Shown here: positions 33,195 to 46,537 of the stretch, piece by piece
Layout: every line of letters starts with the position of its first letter
Numbering within the stretch: the first letter of the stretch is position 1
NCBI GenBank assembly: GCA_036365145.1
Contig: JAEOAD010000040.1
Span: 10,436,501-10,500,500, forward strand
DNA from: Orientallactaga sibirica
Lineage: Eukaryota > Chordata > Mammalia > Rodentia > Dipodidae
Direction of reading: 5' to 3'
DNA: 64,000 nucleotides
Made by a program: the position numbers and the translations under genes
The notes under the pieces: model-generated
Database searches by the model: none
What the model was told of the DNA's origin: nothing
Seen by the model: only the letters and a program-made list of their open reading frames with translations

Positions 33195-34195
33195 TAATCT
33201 GCTTCTTATCTAAAACCTAAGTTTTCTCTTCTGCAGGGCTTCTTGTAAACTTTACATCAATCCATAAATGTTTCTTCATTTGCTTATAATCTGCTATTTA
33301 ATTCATTCTCAGCATTTGTTTAGTTGGAATTTTATGGTTTTGTCCAGATTTTAATAACTAGACATTATAATTATGTCTAAATCTGAAGTTGCAGTAATTT
33401 CTGAGTTTTTTGTCATATAGTTGCTCATGTATAAGTATTTTAACTATTTATATAGTCTTTAATCATGTACACAATGAATTTACAGTCTTTTATTACATTT
33501 GTTCTAATCTTGGAGCACTTGAGATAATAATTTTTCAGTCATTATCAACAGATACCATCTCTAACACTTGCAGGCACCTCTGGGGAAGCCACCTAACACC
33601 AAACTAACAGCACAATGGGGCACTTGCCTGAGCCTGTGTTTTCTTACAATTATGTTGACATATGCCAGACAATCTCAGTTGCATATCCAATATGTTGTGC
33701 TCTTAACTTGAAGACTATATTTTGAAGAAATAATGTTGAACATGAAATATATTTTAATATATTTATTTATTTATTATTATATTTAATATTTATTTAACTT
33801 GTAAAATTTTCTCATTCTTATTACAACATGTAGCAACTGCCTTTTGGTTATAATAAACTTACTTAATTTTTCATATTACTCAATTCTTCTATAATTTCAA
33901 TTAATTATATATAATATTTACCTCAGAATACATTATGTTTTCAATTTATTTGTATCTCCAAATCATTTATACTTTTTATTGAGTGGTAATTTTGTGATCT
34001 TAGTTTCTAGCACATAATGTAATATGTTGTGTAAAATCCAAAGATGACACGTGTGTTATTAAATATTTACCAGGAATTAAATAAAATTTAATTAAATTAC
34101 TTACTAATAGTATAAGTTAAATAGCAGGCTGTTTACAATGTTTTACATTCTACTGTAATTGGAGCTTTCTAGATGCTATCAGCAAGGGAAAAAAA
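33195..34195. other. AT-rich single-copy stretch
   Basis: Nothing recognised. Very AT-rich from 33750 to 34130. Confidence 0.5.
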
Positions 34196-34400
34196 CAAGG
34201 CTTGGGGCTGTAGAGATTGCTCAGAGGTGAAGAACACAATGCAAGTATGAGGGCCTGAGGAGACATAAGAAACCCCCTGAGTTGGAATCCTTGGACATAT
34301 ATAAACAGCCAAGTGTGGCCATTTGCTTCTCTAACCCCAGTCCTATGCCCTAGGTTGAGGAGAGACCCAAAACCACATGGATTCTCCCTCCCTCTCCCCA

Positions 34401-34453
<53 letters not shown>
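34196..34453 (+). mobile_element. B3-like SINE with (AC)n tail
   Basis: The head 'gctgtagagattgctcagag' and 'gcaagtatgagggcctgagg' fit the tRNA-like part of rodent B3/B4 SINEs. The 3' end is C/T-rich and runs into an (AC)n tract (34418-34453). Confidence 0.5.
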
Positions 34454-34457
<4 letters not shown>

Positions 34458-35960
34458 CAAACTTCAGGATCAGCAAGAAACAATAGTCAAGTAAGAATGG
34501 ATATGGCAGGGACAGAGAAGGGCCTTTAATGTTTCCACCAGGCTGCTGCAGGAGAGCTTACCTACGTACAGGCAAGGTCACAGGGCACCACATGATCATG
34601 TACATGTGGATACTCCACATAGATCACATTCCCCCACAAATACACAGAGAAAGAAAACAGTTAACTAAAATGAGCACATTTCATAACTTGAAGTATTCAA
34701 TTTTCTCAATAACAATTTGAATTTTAGAAATAAAAGTGGAAATTAAAAAAATAAATACCAGAGAAAGAGAAGAATTCTTTAGAAGTAATAAAGTAGTTTT
34801 CACATAAAATACAAATATCTAAAATTCATGTATTGAGGATTCAATATAAAGTAAGCAAATACATAAATTTTGAGTGCACATTAATTTATTGACCATAAAT
34901 CAATGACTCCTTGACAACATAAATTGAATTTTCTTAAATATTGACTATTATAGACTATATTCTTACACGGAAATAATTCATTAAATGTTCTGAAGTCAAT
35001 TGGGTAATATTTGTTATATTTCAAATTTTGAGAAAAGGAAAATTGAAACATCTAAACGAACAGATATGTTTAATTCATTTTGTTTAATTTATTCTGCTAA
35101 CAAATAATCTTAAATATGTCCATAATAAAAAAAAGTCTTTGGGCTTTTATCTTTAATTTTGCATTTTTAAAATGTGGAAGTTTGACTCATGGTACCAGAG
35201 GGAATTTTGATCCAGGGACAGTTAGGTCCAACTTTAAAGGACTGACTCTTCTTGCTCCCAGTTGACATGTATATCTTAATTTGCGCCTCAAAAACCTTAC
35301 TAGTTTTACTTTTTCTTGAATGATCAAATTCAGATTCCATAAAAATGCATCAATTCATCTAACAAAACACTAAGGAATCTTTCTTTGAATTATATTTTGC
35401 ATGTTGCCTAAGAACACAATAAAGGGATTTTTCTAAATTCATATAAGTCTTGTGAAATAAGAAATGAAAGCAGTGATACTGAAAGTATATAAATATAAAC
35501 CAATTTTGCTCTGCAAACTCCCCTAAAGAATAAACAAAATAATTATTTTTTCTCTTTTGACTTAAATGGCAACTAATTTATATTACAAATAACTTCATGA
35601 TTTTGACTAAATTCACAAGTAGAAAAAAACTTTTAAGACTGAAGAATTTACTTTTTTCACCCAGTCAACATATTTTTTTTAATTTTAAGTTTAATTTCAG
35701 TTAATATATTAAAACAATTGCAAAAGATTCTTCATTGCCCCCATAAATGTTAAGATTTGATACAATGTGTTTATCAGAATTTTTGAACATTGGTCATATA
35801 TAATAAAATAACCATGTTTTGTTTTTCTACTATTGGTTTTGGAAAGGGCTAATATCTAGATTTTAAAATTTAGAGTACCAAAGCAATAAAAATACAAATT
35901 TCTTAATTAGTCTTCTACTAAGCACATATAATCTCCCTAGTTAAAGTTTTCACACTATCA
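34454..35960. other. AT-rich single-copy stretch
   Basis: No gene or repeat recognised over 1.5 kb. Confidence 0.5.
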
Positions 35961-36145
35961 GACTGGAGATATAGCTTAGCGCTTAAACACAGGACCCAGG
36001 TTTAATTCCCCAGGATACGTGTAAATCATATGCACAAAGTGGCACATGCATCTGAAATTCATTTGCAGCAGCTGAAGGTCCTGGCATGCCCAATGTCTCT
36101 TCACACTCTTTCTCTCTCTCTATTTGCCTCTCACTCTCTCTCAAA

Positions 36146-36188
<43 letters not shown>

Positions 36189-36190
36189 AA
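35961..36190 (+). mobile_element. B2-like SINE, short subfamily
   Basis: Head 'gactggagatatagcttagc', B-box region 'aggtttaattccccaggata', body 'gcagcagctgaaggtcctgg', (CT)n, then an (AAAT)n tail of about 11 units (36145-36189). A small deletion removes part of the anticodon-arm-like segment. Confidence 0.85.
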
Positions 36191-36197
36191 AGTAAAT

Positions 36198-36410
36198 ATT
36201 TTAATATATTTTTATTAGTTATGTATATAGCATATGTACCACCATGATGGTACCATTGTTAGCCTTCTCCCTGTCATTCCCCCCCACCGCCATGGATAAC
36301 GTGGGTCTCGCCTTATGGGGGTAACCATCAGTTATGCAGGAGAGGCAATGACTCTGTGTATAATGACCCAACTCATGGCTCTAACAATCTTTCCACATGT
36401 TGTTTAAAGT
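36198..36410 (-). mobile_element. L1 3'-terminal fragment
   Basis: 'tattagttatgtatatagca', 'ccaccatgatggtaccattg' and 'tcctgcataac'-like blocks in the antisense order. Related to 14048-14260, and apparently the continuation of 1920-2235. Confidence 0.5.
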
Positions 36411-37060
36411 TTCAAACTATTAAAGTCTAATGCCATTTTCTCAGTCAGAGACTTTTCTGTGTGGGGTTTGTTTAGCTGTAACAGCTTAGCACAGAGATGT
36501 CTTATTTATTTCAGAGCTTTAACATTTGAATGGGTATTTCATGTACCATGCTTTGCAGGAATTCTTAGGACGCTATAAAATATTATAACCCAATCCACAC
36601 TGACAAAATTTAAAAAGCATACTCAACCCTCAAGGGCTTACCTTGGTAAAATTTATGTTTGCAAAATCCCATTATTTGTGTTACTTGACATAATAGCAAA
36701 CCCTCAAAGGACTCTGGGGGAATTACAGAAGGCAAAAAACGTCCTTGTTTCAGTCACATCAGGATACCTGGCATTCAGGGACAGGTGTCCAATGACTGTA
36801 GCAGTTTCCTCCTTTGGCCCTGAAGGCACATTAAAAAAGCAGTTCTGTTTCATATTAGTGCATGAAGTTGAATACCTAATCTTTATATGTACCTAGTGAT
36901 GTAGTCACATAATAAATACTCATGGTTAGATTGGGCACATATACCTTTATAAGATCTTTCATTTCAAACAAAAATCATCATTCCATGAACACCAAAAATT
37001 AATGGGTTGCAATAAGTACATCTGCTCTAATGTATCCATTCAGTTCCTTTTCAAGGCATT
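36411..37060. other. Single-copy stretch, no gene recognised
   Basis: No repeat recognised. A 72-codon plus-strand open frame at 36678-36896 has no identifiable domain. Confidence 0.45.
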
Positions 37061-37063
37061 ATT

Positions 37064-37210
37064 ATTATTATTTTCAAGGCAGGGTCTCACTCTAGCCCAG
37101 ACTGACCTGGAATTCACGATATAGTCTCAAGGTGGCCTCAAACTTGTGAAGATCCTCCTACCTCTGCCTCCCAAGTGCTGGGATTAAAGTTGTGCACCAC
37201 CGTGCCTGGC
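37064..37210 (-). mobile_element. B1 SINE with imperfect TSD
   Basis: Reverse-complement B1: 'cagggtctcactctagccca', 'cctcctacctctgcctccca', ending 'ccaccgtgcctggc'. Flanks 'tcaaggcattatt' (37051-37063) and 'tcaagatataatt' (37211-37223) are a decayed TSD. Confidence 0.85.
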
Positions 37211-37223
37211 TCAAGATATAATT

Positions 37224-38039
37224 TTTTTTTTAAGTCTTCCTTTCATTCTTTAAACATTTTAACAGAATAATATAATCATAAATGACAACTCCAGTAAGCA
37301 GTGGTTTGCTAGCTATTAGAGAAGGAATGCCAAAATGTGAATGTATATCACCTGTCTCAGTGCAAACAGAGAATGTCACACTCACCTGTTTCATTGTTCT
37401 GTGGAACTTATGAACATTGCAATACCAATTGGCCATTTTTGAGAATTAAATGCTAGCATGTGTGAAGAGCTTAAAATAGTCAATTTTCCACAGTTTGGGG
37501 CCTTCGAAAGACAGCATGTCATTTGATAAGGGCTGCTCCATGTCCTAATTTATTATTTGGCTTATGGTAGCCTGTTTTGGGCTTTCATTGATTAATTTTA
37601 TTTGTTTTGTGGTCAATCGTGTTCATTTGCTTGTTTTAGCAATGATTTTGTTTAGCCAACATTTGCATTACATTCTATGGTCAGTCACTTCCCAGAACAC
37701 TGACATTGCTGAGTGCACTGGCTAAAACATGTCCCATCCCCTGACTGGCAATTGTGTAAATGACAATTTCTCTTGATGGGTGATTTTATTCTGTTGATTT
37801 ATTCATGAAACAGTGGAGTACAATGACATATATTTGAGTGTTTCATTTTTCAGTTATGTACTTCTTACAGCCCAAGGTGCAATCATGTTTCCACCAAAAG
37901 ATTTAAGTATAAGCTTCTTGGTTATAGAGATAAGTGACACATTGAGAAGAGCCTCCTGAACATTGAAGAATTGATATACACTCACACTTTTCTAGTTTCA
38001 ATCAGGTTTTTCATGTTTATGTCCCCTAAACGTTTGATT
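37224..38039. other. Single-copy stretch, no gene recognised
   Basis: Unassigned AT-rich sequence. Confidence 0.45.
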
Positions 38040-38075
38040 TTTTAAAATATTTTATTTATTTGTTTGTTTATTTGT

Positions 38076-38110
<35 letters not shown>

Positions 38111-38298
38111 TTTGACATAGAGAGACAGAAGGAGAGGGAAAGAGAGAATGGGCATACCAGGGCCTCCAAATACTGCAAATGAACTCCAGATGTGTGTGCA
38201 CCCTTGTGCATCTGGCTAATGTGAGTCCTAGGGAATCAAACATGGGTCCTTTGGCTTTGCAGGCAAACGCCTTAACCGCTAAGGCATCGCTCCAGCCC
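38040..38298 (-). mobile_element. B2-like SINE, short subfamily, long tail
   Basis: Minus-strand SINE with an unusually long (ATTT)n tail on the plus strand (38051-38114, about 16 units) and a clear head at 38250-38298 ('cgccttaaccgctaaggcat'). Confidence 0.9.
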
Positions 38299-38318
38299 AT
38301 GTGTGATGTTTTAATCGC

Positions 38319-38690
38319 TAATATTGATTATCAACTAGATTTAATGTAAACACGTGGGAGACTAGCCTCGACGCATGTCTACTTGTAGCTTAGGTTAATT
38401 GAAATATGAAAAACACCCTCTAACTGTGAGTGGTAACATTCCATGGGATACAGTCCAAGAAAGAATGCAGCAGAGAATAACAATAAGCACAAGCCGTCAT
38501 CTCTTTCTGCATCCTGAACGCAGATGCAGTGTGACCAGCTGCTCCATGCTTCTGCTGTCTTTCCTCCCCAGCCATGGTGGACTCTATGGCCTGGAACTGC
38601 GAGCAGAAATAAATCCTATTTTCTTTAACTTGCATGTGGTCCTGTATTTTGTTCCAAGAAAGAGAAAAGAAATGAATACAACAGTTTTAT
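38319..38690 (+). mobile_element. ERVL-type LTR (MLT2/MT2-like), old
   Basis: 'gattatcaactagattta' near the start, 'acattccatgggatacagtc' in the middle, then 'gcagatgcagtgtgaccagc', 'agccatggtggactctatgg' and 'cagaaataaatcctattttc' (poly(A) signal). This is the block order I recall for MLT2-like ERVL LTRs. Solo, diverged. Confidence 0.6.
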
Positions 38691-38703
38691 TGAAATTACT
38701 AAA

Positions 38704-38707
<4 letters not shown>

Positions 38708-38740
<33 letters not shown>
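38708..38740. repeat. (TA)n microsatellite
   Basis: About 16 TA units. Confidence 0.95.
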
Positions 38741-38742
<2 letters not shown>

Positions 38743-38875
38743 AAATCTCTCTGTGTAGTTTTAATATAAGAAAATGCTGCTTTCTACTAATCTGAAGAAT
38801 TGATTAAGTGTAGTTACTTTACAGATAATTTTTAAAAAGTGGTACTTACAGGATTCATTAAAAATATTAGAACTT

Positions 38876-39035
38876 AGTCGGGTGTGGTGGCGCACGTCTT
38901 TAATCCCAGCACTGGAGAAGCAGAGGTAGGAGGATCACCATGAGTTTGAGGTCACCCTGAGACTACATAGTGAATTCCAGGTCAGCCTGAGCTACAGTGA
39001 AACCCTACCTCGAAAAACCAAATAAATAAATAAAT
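38876..39035 (+). mobile_element. B1 SINE
   Basis: 'gtcgggtgtggtggcgcacg' to 'cagtgaaaccctacctcg', with an (AAAT)n then (TA)n tail. Near consensus. Confidence 0.9.
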
Positions 39036-41649
39036 ATATATATATACTTTATTTTGAAAGTAATAAAAATAAATGAATTCTGATATTTTTAAAGAAAAAA
39101 TACAGTTAAAGAATGTAATACAAAATTAAGGGATATATAGAGATAATAAAAAGTAATTACAGTGAAATAAATTAAAATTTTTATTATCTCACCCAAGTAT
39201 ATAAATTTGATTAACAGCAATTATTGCTCATTTCCAATGAATTTCATGTGCAGTTCATGTCCTTACTCAGATTTCTCACACTATACATTAGTTAACTGGA
39301 GTCATTCTTGTTACATATACTCCCTATATCCTATCTCCTTATATCTTTTCCCCTACACAACCCTGGTAAGATATGGCAACATTTCACTCAGTGAGCAAAA
39401 GGATACAGAGACTGTGATACATACAGTAGAAAATTAAAAGAAAATAGTTTCTAAGGCTTTCATCTAAGTGCAGACCAATTAGGTATGATCAAGGTAATCA
39501 TTCGACCCTCTAATAGTGGAACTAGAAGGGCACTCAAAATGGTTGCAGAATTGTATTAAATTGATGACAAGCAGATGCAGGAGATGGGTCCAAAAGAAGC
39601 CAATGATAGCTAATAAGGATACTGATGCTTAAGATATTTAAGGAGACAAAAGTAGAAAATGAGCAAGGATTATTATCACTCAAACATTTTTAAGCATTCT
39701 GAACTGAAGATGTTTATGGGGAAAAGCCTGAGTATTTTTCATGAGGATGATTTTTAGGTGAATCCCCAGAGAAAAGCTTTAATCTGGAGAGGTTGGAGGC
39801 ATGTGTATATTAATTATATGGTTTTATGTATTTAACACATGAACTATCTGAGAGATCTTGGTTAAATTTTAGAAAGTCAGCAGCTTTTATGAAAAAAAAA
39901 TAGAAAATGAAATTAAATCTCACCCTTGGTGAACTCACAGATTTCTCTTTGCATTCTGGGTGCGTTTTACCTGTAATCTAGCTTTATTTATAATAGCTAC
40001 ACTTTGAAATAATGAATTCCATTAATATGCATTTGGATTGTAAACTTTGACTTCAAACACATTCTCCTGTGGCAAATAAATTGATTAAAAGGAAGACCCA
40101 GAACATTCCTTTATTAATGTGATGTTTAGCTGCCTGTCTTTTACTTCTTGCAGACTGACACATTGCTTACAGGCTAGAAGCTGTAGAAAACTATAGCACC
40201 GTAACTGAATTTTGGCCAGAACACGAGAATTTATTTTAATGATCCCCTATTTTCAAATTCTTCAGTTGAAGTATAGGGCATTCTCTGGAGAGCAGAATCG
40301 ACAAACCTTGAAGAATGCATATGGAGCATTATTTAAACGAGGAGAGGAAGGGAAGCTAGCAGATGCTAGAGAGCACTGAGGGTGAACTGTAGACGTTTTC
40401 CAGGGACAACAGGCACATAAATGAAACATGTATCCACAGGATAGTGACTGCTGTAATGAGAAGAGTGAGAGGGGAAGAGAAAAACAAACTAGCAGGAGAT
40501 GAGGTTCCTGGCAAAACAGTGAGGGCCCTCTGTTACTATATGTCCACAGAACTGGAATTTTTATTCCTCCACTTAACAGAACAATTGAGCTTCCTCGGCA
40601 TGTGTTTGGTTCTAGGTGCACAGAGTTGAGTAAGAATCTTGGAGGACTACTGATCATGGTGATAAAGTTTATGTACTCTTAGCCACTTCACTAATGCCAA
40701 GGGAAGATGTAGAAAGAATGTGTGATGCAAACCTACTGGTTAGGAAACACATATGCTAGATAGAAGGTTCACCCTTCCAGAATGGATATTTCATTTTGAT
40801 AGAAAACAGGACAGAAAACCTCCAAAGAGAAGAAAGGTACAAAAAAGATGCCAAAGGCAAGAATCAGCAAATGTTTTGGGGTTTGGCCTGTCCACCATGT
40901 CTACAGTATAGAGAAGAGGCAAATGCAGGAAGGGCTGAGGCTGAAAATGTTTCAAGACAATAAGATTTATTTAATAGTGAGGGAGAGGCACTGGATTATT
41001 TTCAGAAGAAGGATGAACTAAAGAAACATGCCCTTTGTGGGCAGGGTGCAGGGCTCATAGAGTGAGGCACAATATACATTAGGCTTTATAAAAGACATGT
41101 AGAGAGACGACATTAGTAAGGACCCAATTATTAAACAATAAATTCTACAGAGGGGATTGAAATTTTCTTATAGGTGCTTTGCATTTAGATGATTTTTAAT
41201 AACAATCCCATGCTGTGTATTAAATAGGAAAAAAATGAATAGCTAGATGTAAAGTAAATAGGGGAAAAAAAGGATAACTAGATGTAAATTTGCATGCAGA
41301 TTTCCAGGCTGATTTTTTTTTTTCAGTGAATAGCTATAATAAATTAGACTGCTAACTCTATATTCCATTAAAGTTATATACCAAATATTCCTGCTAACTG
41401 CTCAAAAGTGAAATGCCTATGTATAAGCATGTTTTAGCAACTAAAAGTGAACAAATATATTACAAAGCATAACTTCACTAATCTAGACAATGGTAAATGT
41501 GCTATGTACCTCTCTTTCTCATGAAACTTTCAAAATATGCCTTTTTCACTAGCTTTTCACTTATTCATTGATAATAGGGAGTATTTCAAAATCACAGTCA
41601 AATGGTGGAGGAAGGAGGGAAAGGATGGTACCTGAGGTATACAAACAGA
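39036..41649. other. Single-copy stretch, no gene recognised
   Basis: 2.6 kb without a recognised repeat. A 131-codon minus-strand open frame (40262-40657) is the longest in this part, but it is cysteine/serine/leucine-rich with no domain. It lies opposite a purine-rich plus strand, so chance is the better explanation. Confidence 0.4.
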
Positions 41650-41913
41650 GGATTTTTTTTATGAGAGAGAGAGAGAGAGAGAGAGAAGAAGAAGAGGAGG
41701 AGGAGGAGGAGGAGGAGGAGGAAGAGGATTAGCACTCAAGGGCCTTGGCCACTGTAATCAAACTACAGACGCTTTCGCCACATAGTGAGCATATGTGACT
41801 GTGTGCTTGCTTCACATTTTGTGCGTCTAGCTTACGTGGGATCTGGAGAATTGAACATGGCTCCTTAGTCTTTGCAGACAAGTTCCTTAACCACTAAGCC
41901 ATTTCTCCAGCCC
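41650..41913 (-). mobile_element. B2-like SINE with (AG)n/(AGG)n expansion
   Basis: Minus-strand SINE whose CT-rich tail has expanded into (AG)n (41663-41685) and (AGG)n (41690-41720) on the plus strand. The head 'ccttaaccactaagccattt' ends at 41913. The body carries about 40 bp of extra sequence near 41780-41815. Confidence 0.8.
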
Positions 41914-42610
41914 ACAAAATATCTTCTTAATAAAAAATAAAAAAAATCAAATAGCAAAATATAAAATGTTTCACAATAGGCAAAATGTCATTCTCTCTCT
42001 CCACCCTCTACACTACTAACAAGAGTGATTAAGATGAAGGGTGACTGTTTCTGCATGCCATCTTCTCAACCATTTTACTAGTGTGATTGTGGACTCTTCT
42101 TAATATAAGTGCACCCTTGCACACACATGCACAGATACACATATAGACACATATTAAATGCAAAGAGTAATCCCACAAGGGCTTCCCTTTCATCAGTGTG
42201 GGGGGAATGGGGTGGGTGGATTTGAGGCAACAAACTGATATCAAAAATTTACAAAAGTCCCATAAAAGTCCTGATGAGAGAGGAACCTTTTTCAGTAGAA
42301 GTTACAGAACAGACAGGCATGGGGATGAGACGTTAGTCAAGTCTGAAATCTGTGGGTGTTGTTGAAAGCCCTTCTAGAGACAGTAGATATCCTCCTGTGA
42401 ATTTAAAGACTAGGTTCAGGGAGTAAAAGAAACAGGGACTGATATTCACATAACCCTGCCTCAAGATCCTCAGAAGTCATAATTCACAAAAACCCTACTT
42501 CAATTTATAAACTCCACAAGGAGTTCTTCAGGAGGTGTAGGAAGATGATGTTTTTAAAACTCTCGTATATGTATCATTTTAATTAATTTCTTAGAAAAAA
42601 AAAAGACATA

Positions 42611-42935
42611 AGGCTGGGCCAGGGCTCAATAAGTAAGAGCCACATAGGTATTAGAGGCGTGAGAGGGCCTGATTCACGCTGATGTTGAGTCTCCAGCATC
42701 CTCATCAACAGCAGCCCTGTGAAAAATAGACATGTAAATCACAGATTGTTCAGCCACTCTGACCAGAGAAATTAGCTCCAGGTTCAGTGAGAGACAAAGA
42801 AACACAACATCCATTAGAGATGCAGATTCCATTCTCTACCCTCCATGTGTGTGTGCATGGCTCACTTGCTTTTGCTCACAAACATGCATATGTCCCCCCC
42901 ATGCCCAAACACCACCTTCACCACCACAACACTAA
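42611..42935 (+). mobile_element. B3-like SINE, old
   Basis: 'ggctgggccagggctcaata' at the head; then 'ccagagaaattagctccagg' and 'ttcagtgagagacaaagaaa' correspond to the diagnostic 'tccaggttcagtgagagac' of the B3 body. It ends in an A/C-rich region. High divergence. Confidence 0.6.
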
Positions 42936-45559
42936 ACAAAATGCAAAGTAAAATTGCACAAGCAGAAGCCCAACCAAAACCCTACACTAAGCAAAAGGAG
43001 ACACACAAAATTGACAATACGAAGTTTTATGAGACAGAAAATGTTAAGAGTGATATACATAAAATGTGATTTCATCGTGCATTTCCCAATTTCAAAAAAC
43101 CTCCACTATTCCAAACTCAAAACATCTGTGTCATCTGCAACTCATCAGTTTTTGATTTTTAACAGCTATATAATTAGATATACAGTGTCCATCCAAGTTA
43201 AATGACAGTGTGCCAGAAAGGAGAGGGTGATTCAAAGTATTTTAATATATATTAATTTTACTTGAAAGGAACAAAATGTGAATGGTTTACTTACAGACTT
43301 TATATGTAGGAAAGTTTGTAAGATTATTTTTTTAATGTGTGACTAGTTACAACAATAGTCTTTTGTTTTCTTTGTCTTGTATATGTCTGTGTGGTGTGCA
43401 TTCACAGTGGCATATTCAAGAGTATGTGTCATATGCGGACACATATATGTGTGTTGGTTCAGGTGCACAGATGTTAGCCCGCTTATCATGTTATAGTTTC
43501 TTGGGATCAGAACTCCGGTCTCCATGCACCCATCAAAAAAGGTTTTACAGTGATTTTCTATTAGTAATCTAAATGTCAGCAAATGAATAAGAAGATGCAA
43601 TAATACTCTTTGGAATTATGAATATCTGAGTTTCAATTGCAATTTAATGACATAATTTTGCATGTGACTTCAACAAAAATTTTACTTTCTACTAATGAAA
43701 ATGAATATCATTGGTAGTTAGTCTATTGTTTTATTATGAGAAGTAAATGAAAATATTTATAATGGAAAATTAAACATCAGAATTTCAACACATGTAGAAT
43801 TCATTTTTTCTCAATTGTCTTCTCTTGTAATCTATGTATAAAAGATAAAATTTATATTGATCTTCATTTCCTCAATTCCTTTCCTCATTCTTCTGTTTCT
43901 CATTCTTTGACAATAATTAAATAGTGAAAATTTATTCCAAAATACATGAATTCTCTCTCATGAAACCTATTTTCAATGTCTAAATGAGTTCCATCATTAT
44001 TTCACTGATAATCGAAGACAGAAAATAGAATTATATAAAATAATTAATTATAGGGAATTTGTAGAATTTTATAACTATAAGTTAATTCAGTAATGAAAAA
44101 TTCTGTATGTTTATGGTGATGAAGCAGTCAGATTTGATAGATTATATCTGTGTTTTAGAAAATTTTAAAATATTTTATTGTGGATTTTTTCAGTTGATAT
44201 ATTTATTTGATAATCAAGAAAGAATGTTCAAATATGTGGTAAAATGTAAAGATTTAGAATGAAATATATATATATATATATGCTTAACATTTACTTCTGT
44301 AAAAATGTCCATTAGAATATTTATGTAAATAAGTACAAATATGTTTAATAAATAGCATAAAACAAATAAAGCAACAAAATACTTTTACAGTATATTATCT
44401 TAGAAAAGTCAATCATTGCAAAAACATCAAAGGAGAATTACTTAAACCCATTTTTTATTTTTGAAGTCTATTAATTTATATTCCCAAGGTTTTCCACTTA
44501 CTGGGAAAGGCACATTTGTTCTGGCAGACAAAAAGAAACATTTTACAACAAAGAAGATGATATGAGTTTTATAGTGGCATCATTTTTACTTACCTGGTAA
44601 GTCCCATAGGTGATGTGAAAATAAGTCCAAGATATATCTGATTCAGATTCAGATCATGGAAACTTAGCAACACAGAGAGACACTTGGTTTTGATGTATTT
44701 GCCAACAGGAATGAAAAGTCATGTGCGAAGCATAATTATCTATACACAAAACATCACATCATTTATGATTTAATTCACATGGCATCCTAAAATGGTCAAA
44801 CTCTTGTAAAGTACAGACCAGTGAGAGGGATTTTTGGGTTATTATAAGAGGGTCTGTAGGAGTGTTATATATCTTCCATGTAATTAATATAATGGCATCA
44901 CATGAAAGTTTTATTTGGCAAAATTCCAAGAAGTTTAACTATCTCATTGGTGGAATTTATAGTATTTATAAATAATCTCAGTTGAACTGTATTTTCTCCA
45001 AACAGAAGTTGAAGCCTTAACAGTTGCTATCTGTAAATGTGATGTCATTTGCAATACAATTTTGATTATTTGAGCAAATTTAGATGACTTCATTAGGTTA
45101 CAATATATACCAGATCCTAAGGAGTGTTTAGATAGGGAGGAGAGAGAAAGAGACAGGTAGGGAGAACGTTATGCTACAAAAGAGGCAGATGTTTGGAACC
45201 AAACAGTTACAATTAATTCTAAAACAAAGTGTCTCTAGACTACGGGGTATTGAAACAGTTGAGAGTGTTGGGTAGAGTTTGGAATAATATCCATGAAGGG
45301 CTAGCTTAAAGACTGTCCATTTAATAAAAGGATATGTTATTCAGGTGCATTGATATATCTGCATCATTATGTGAATGATTATAAATAATAGTATATTTAA
45401 TTGATGATGCACATAGTCTCATTATATCCAAATATAAGTGGCCAGTGTACAGTTTGATATAGCTTGGAGCTATGGAGTAGATGTTAGAGATGATATACAG
45501 GTGTCGATGGAAATCTTAAAATGAGATCCAGTGCAGTCCAGGATATGAATTAAATACTG
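42936..45559. other. AT-rich single-copy stretch
   Basis: No gene, SINE or LTR recognised over 2.6 kb. A minus-strand consensus donor ('accag|gtaagt') at about 44592 lacks a convincing acceptor. Confidence 0.45.
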
Positions 45560-46537
45560 ATTAGGTTTGGCTTATGAGGGTAAGAAAGAGAGCTTTGCCT
45601 GGACTGGGCTTGAATCAGTTTGTGTGAGAGGCTTGTTGTTATTCCTGTGTCCTGAGAACTTGTGCAGGGCTGCTTTGCATAGAAACAGACTGGTGTGTGC
45701 AGAGGGATACGCTATAGAAAGAAATCTTTGGGCCCAAGCTGCTGCCTGTTCCACTGCAATTGAGAAATTACAACCTTTGAGATTGGGCCAGCTGACCTGC
45801 TTTGGGACAATAGAAATTATACAGTCTTTTGAGGTGGTCTGAATGCTGAAGGAGTGTCCTGTTCTTTAAAGTCTGTTTTGTTCCCCCCCGCATTAACAAA
45901 TTGGCACCCTACCTCATATTATGAAGTATAAGAAATGCAGGAAAGAGAGGGTCATTGAGTTTGCAACATGGTCTTGTGTTTTGGAAACAGCCATGGGCAG
46001 TGTGAAGCATGTTTACTGGATGCCTGCATGGAGACTCCATGGGGCCATTAGGATGGACCCTAGGTTGCAGTGGAGACCCAGTGGAGATGCTGGGACCATG
46101 CGATGACTGTCAAGGAGAGCTGCTGGCCCTGGATGAAGTTTTCCAGGACTATGAGTAGCCTAGCTGGAGGGGCGGAATTGGAATTGCAGAGACTTGTTGC
46201 TGGTTAAAATTATGGGACTTGGAGACTTGTCACTGGCTAGAGTTGTTGGACTTGGAGCTACAGAGTTTGATGTTTGCCCTGTTTAAATCTTGTATTGGTT
46301 GAATATTACTTTACTATGCCCAATGCCATCTTTTGAGCATGAATGTTTATTTTGTGCCATTATGGGTTTTGTTTCTTTTTCTTTTTTGGCATTATGGCTC
46401 AGTTAAAAGACCTTGGATTATGGGGATGTATGAACATCATTGGAATTGATAAGAACTATGGGGACTTTTAAATTTGGATGAATGCATTGCATATTACATC
46501 ATGGGTCGTTATCAGTTTATGGGGGCCAGGGGTGGAA
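45560..46537 (+). mobile_element. MaLR internal region (non-coding remnant)
   Basis: Sequence directly upstream of a MaLR LTR and ending in the polypurine tract 'gggggccaggggtggaa' (46521-46537), which primes plus-strand synthesis in LTR elements. Blocks such as 'ggatgaatgcattgcatatt' and 'atcatgggtcgttatcagtt' match MaLR internal sequence as I recall it. MaLR internal regions have no functional genes; the 91-codon frame at 45567-45842 is not called as a protein gene. Confidence 0.65.

Noticed and set aside
44560..44720. Minus-strand exon ending at a perfect donor near 44592
   Set aside because: The upstream acceptors are weak and the open frame is only about 40 codons with no recognisable content.
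45567..45842. 91-codon frame in the MaLR interior as a retroviral protein
   Set aside because: MaLR internal regions are non-coding; the frame has no gag, protease or polymerase motif.
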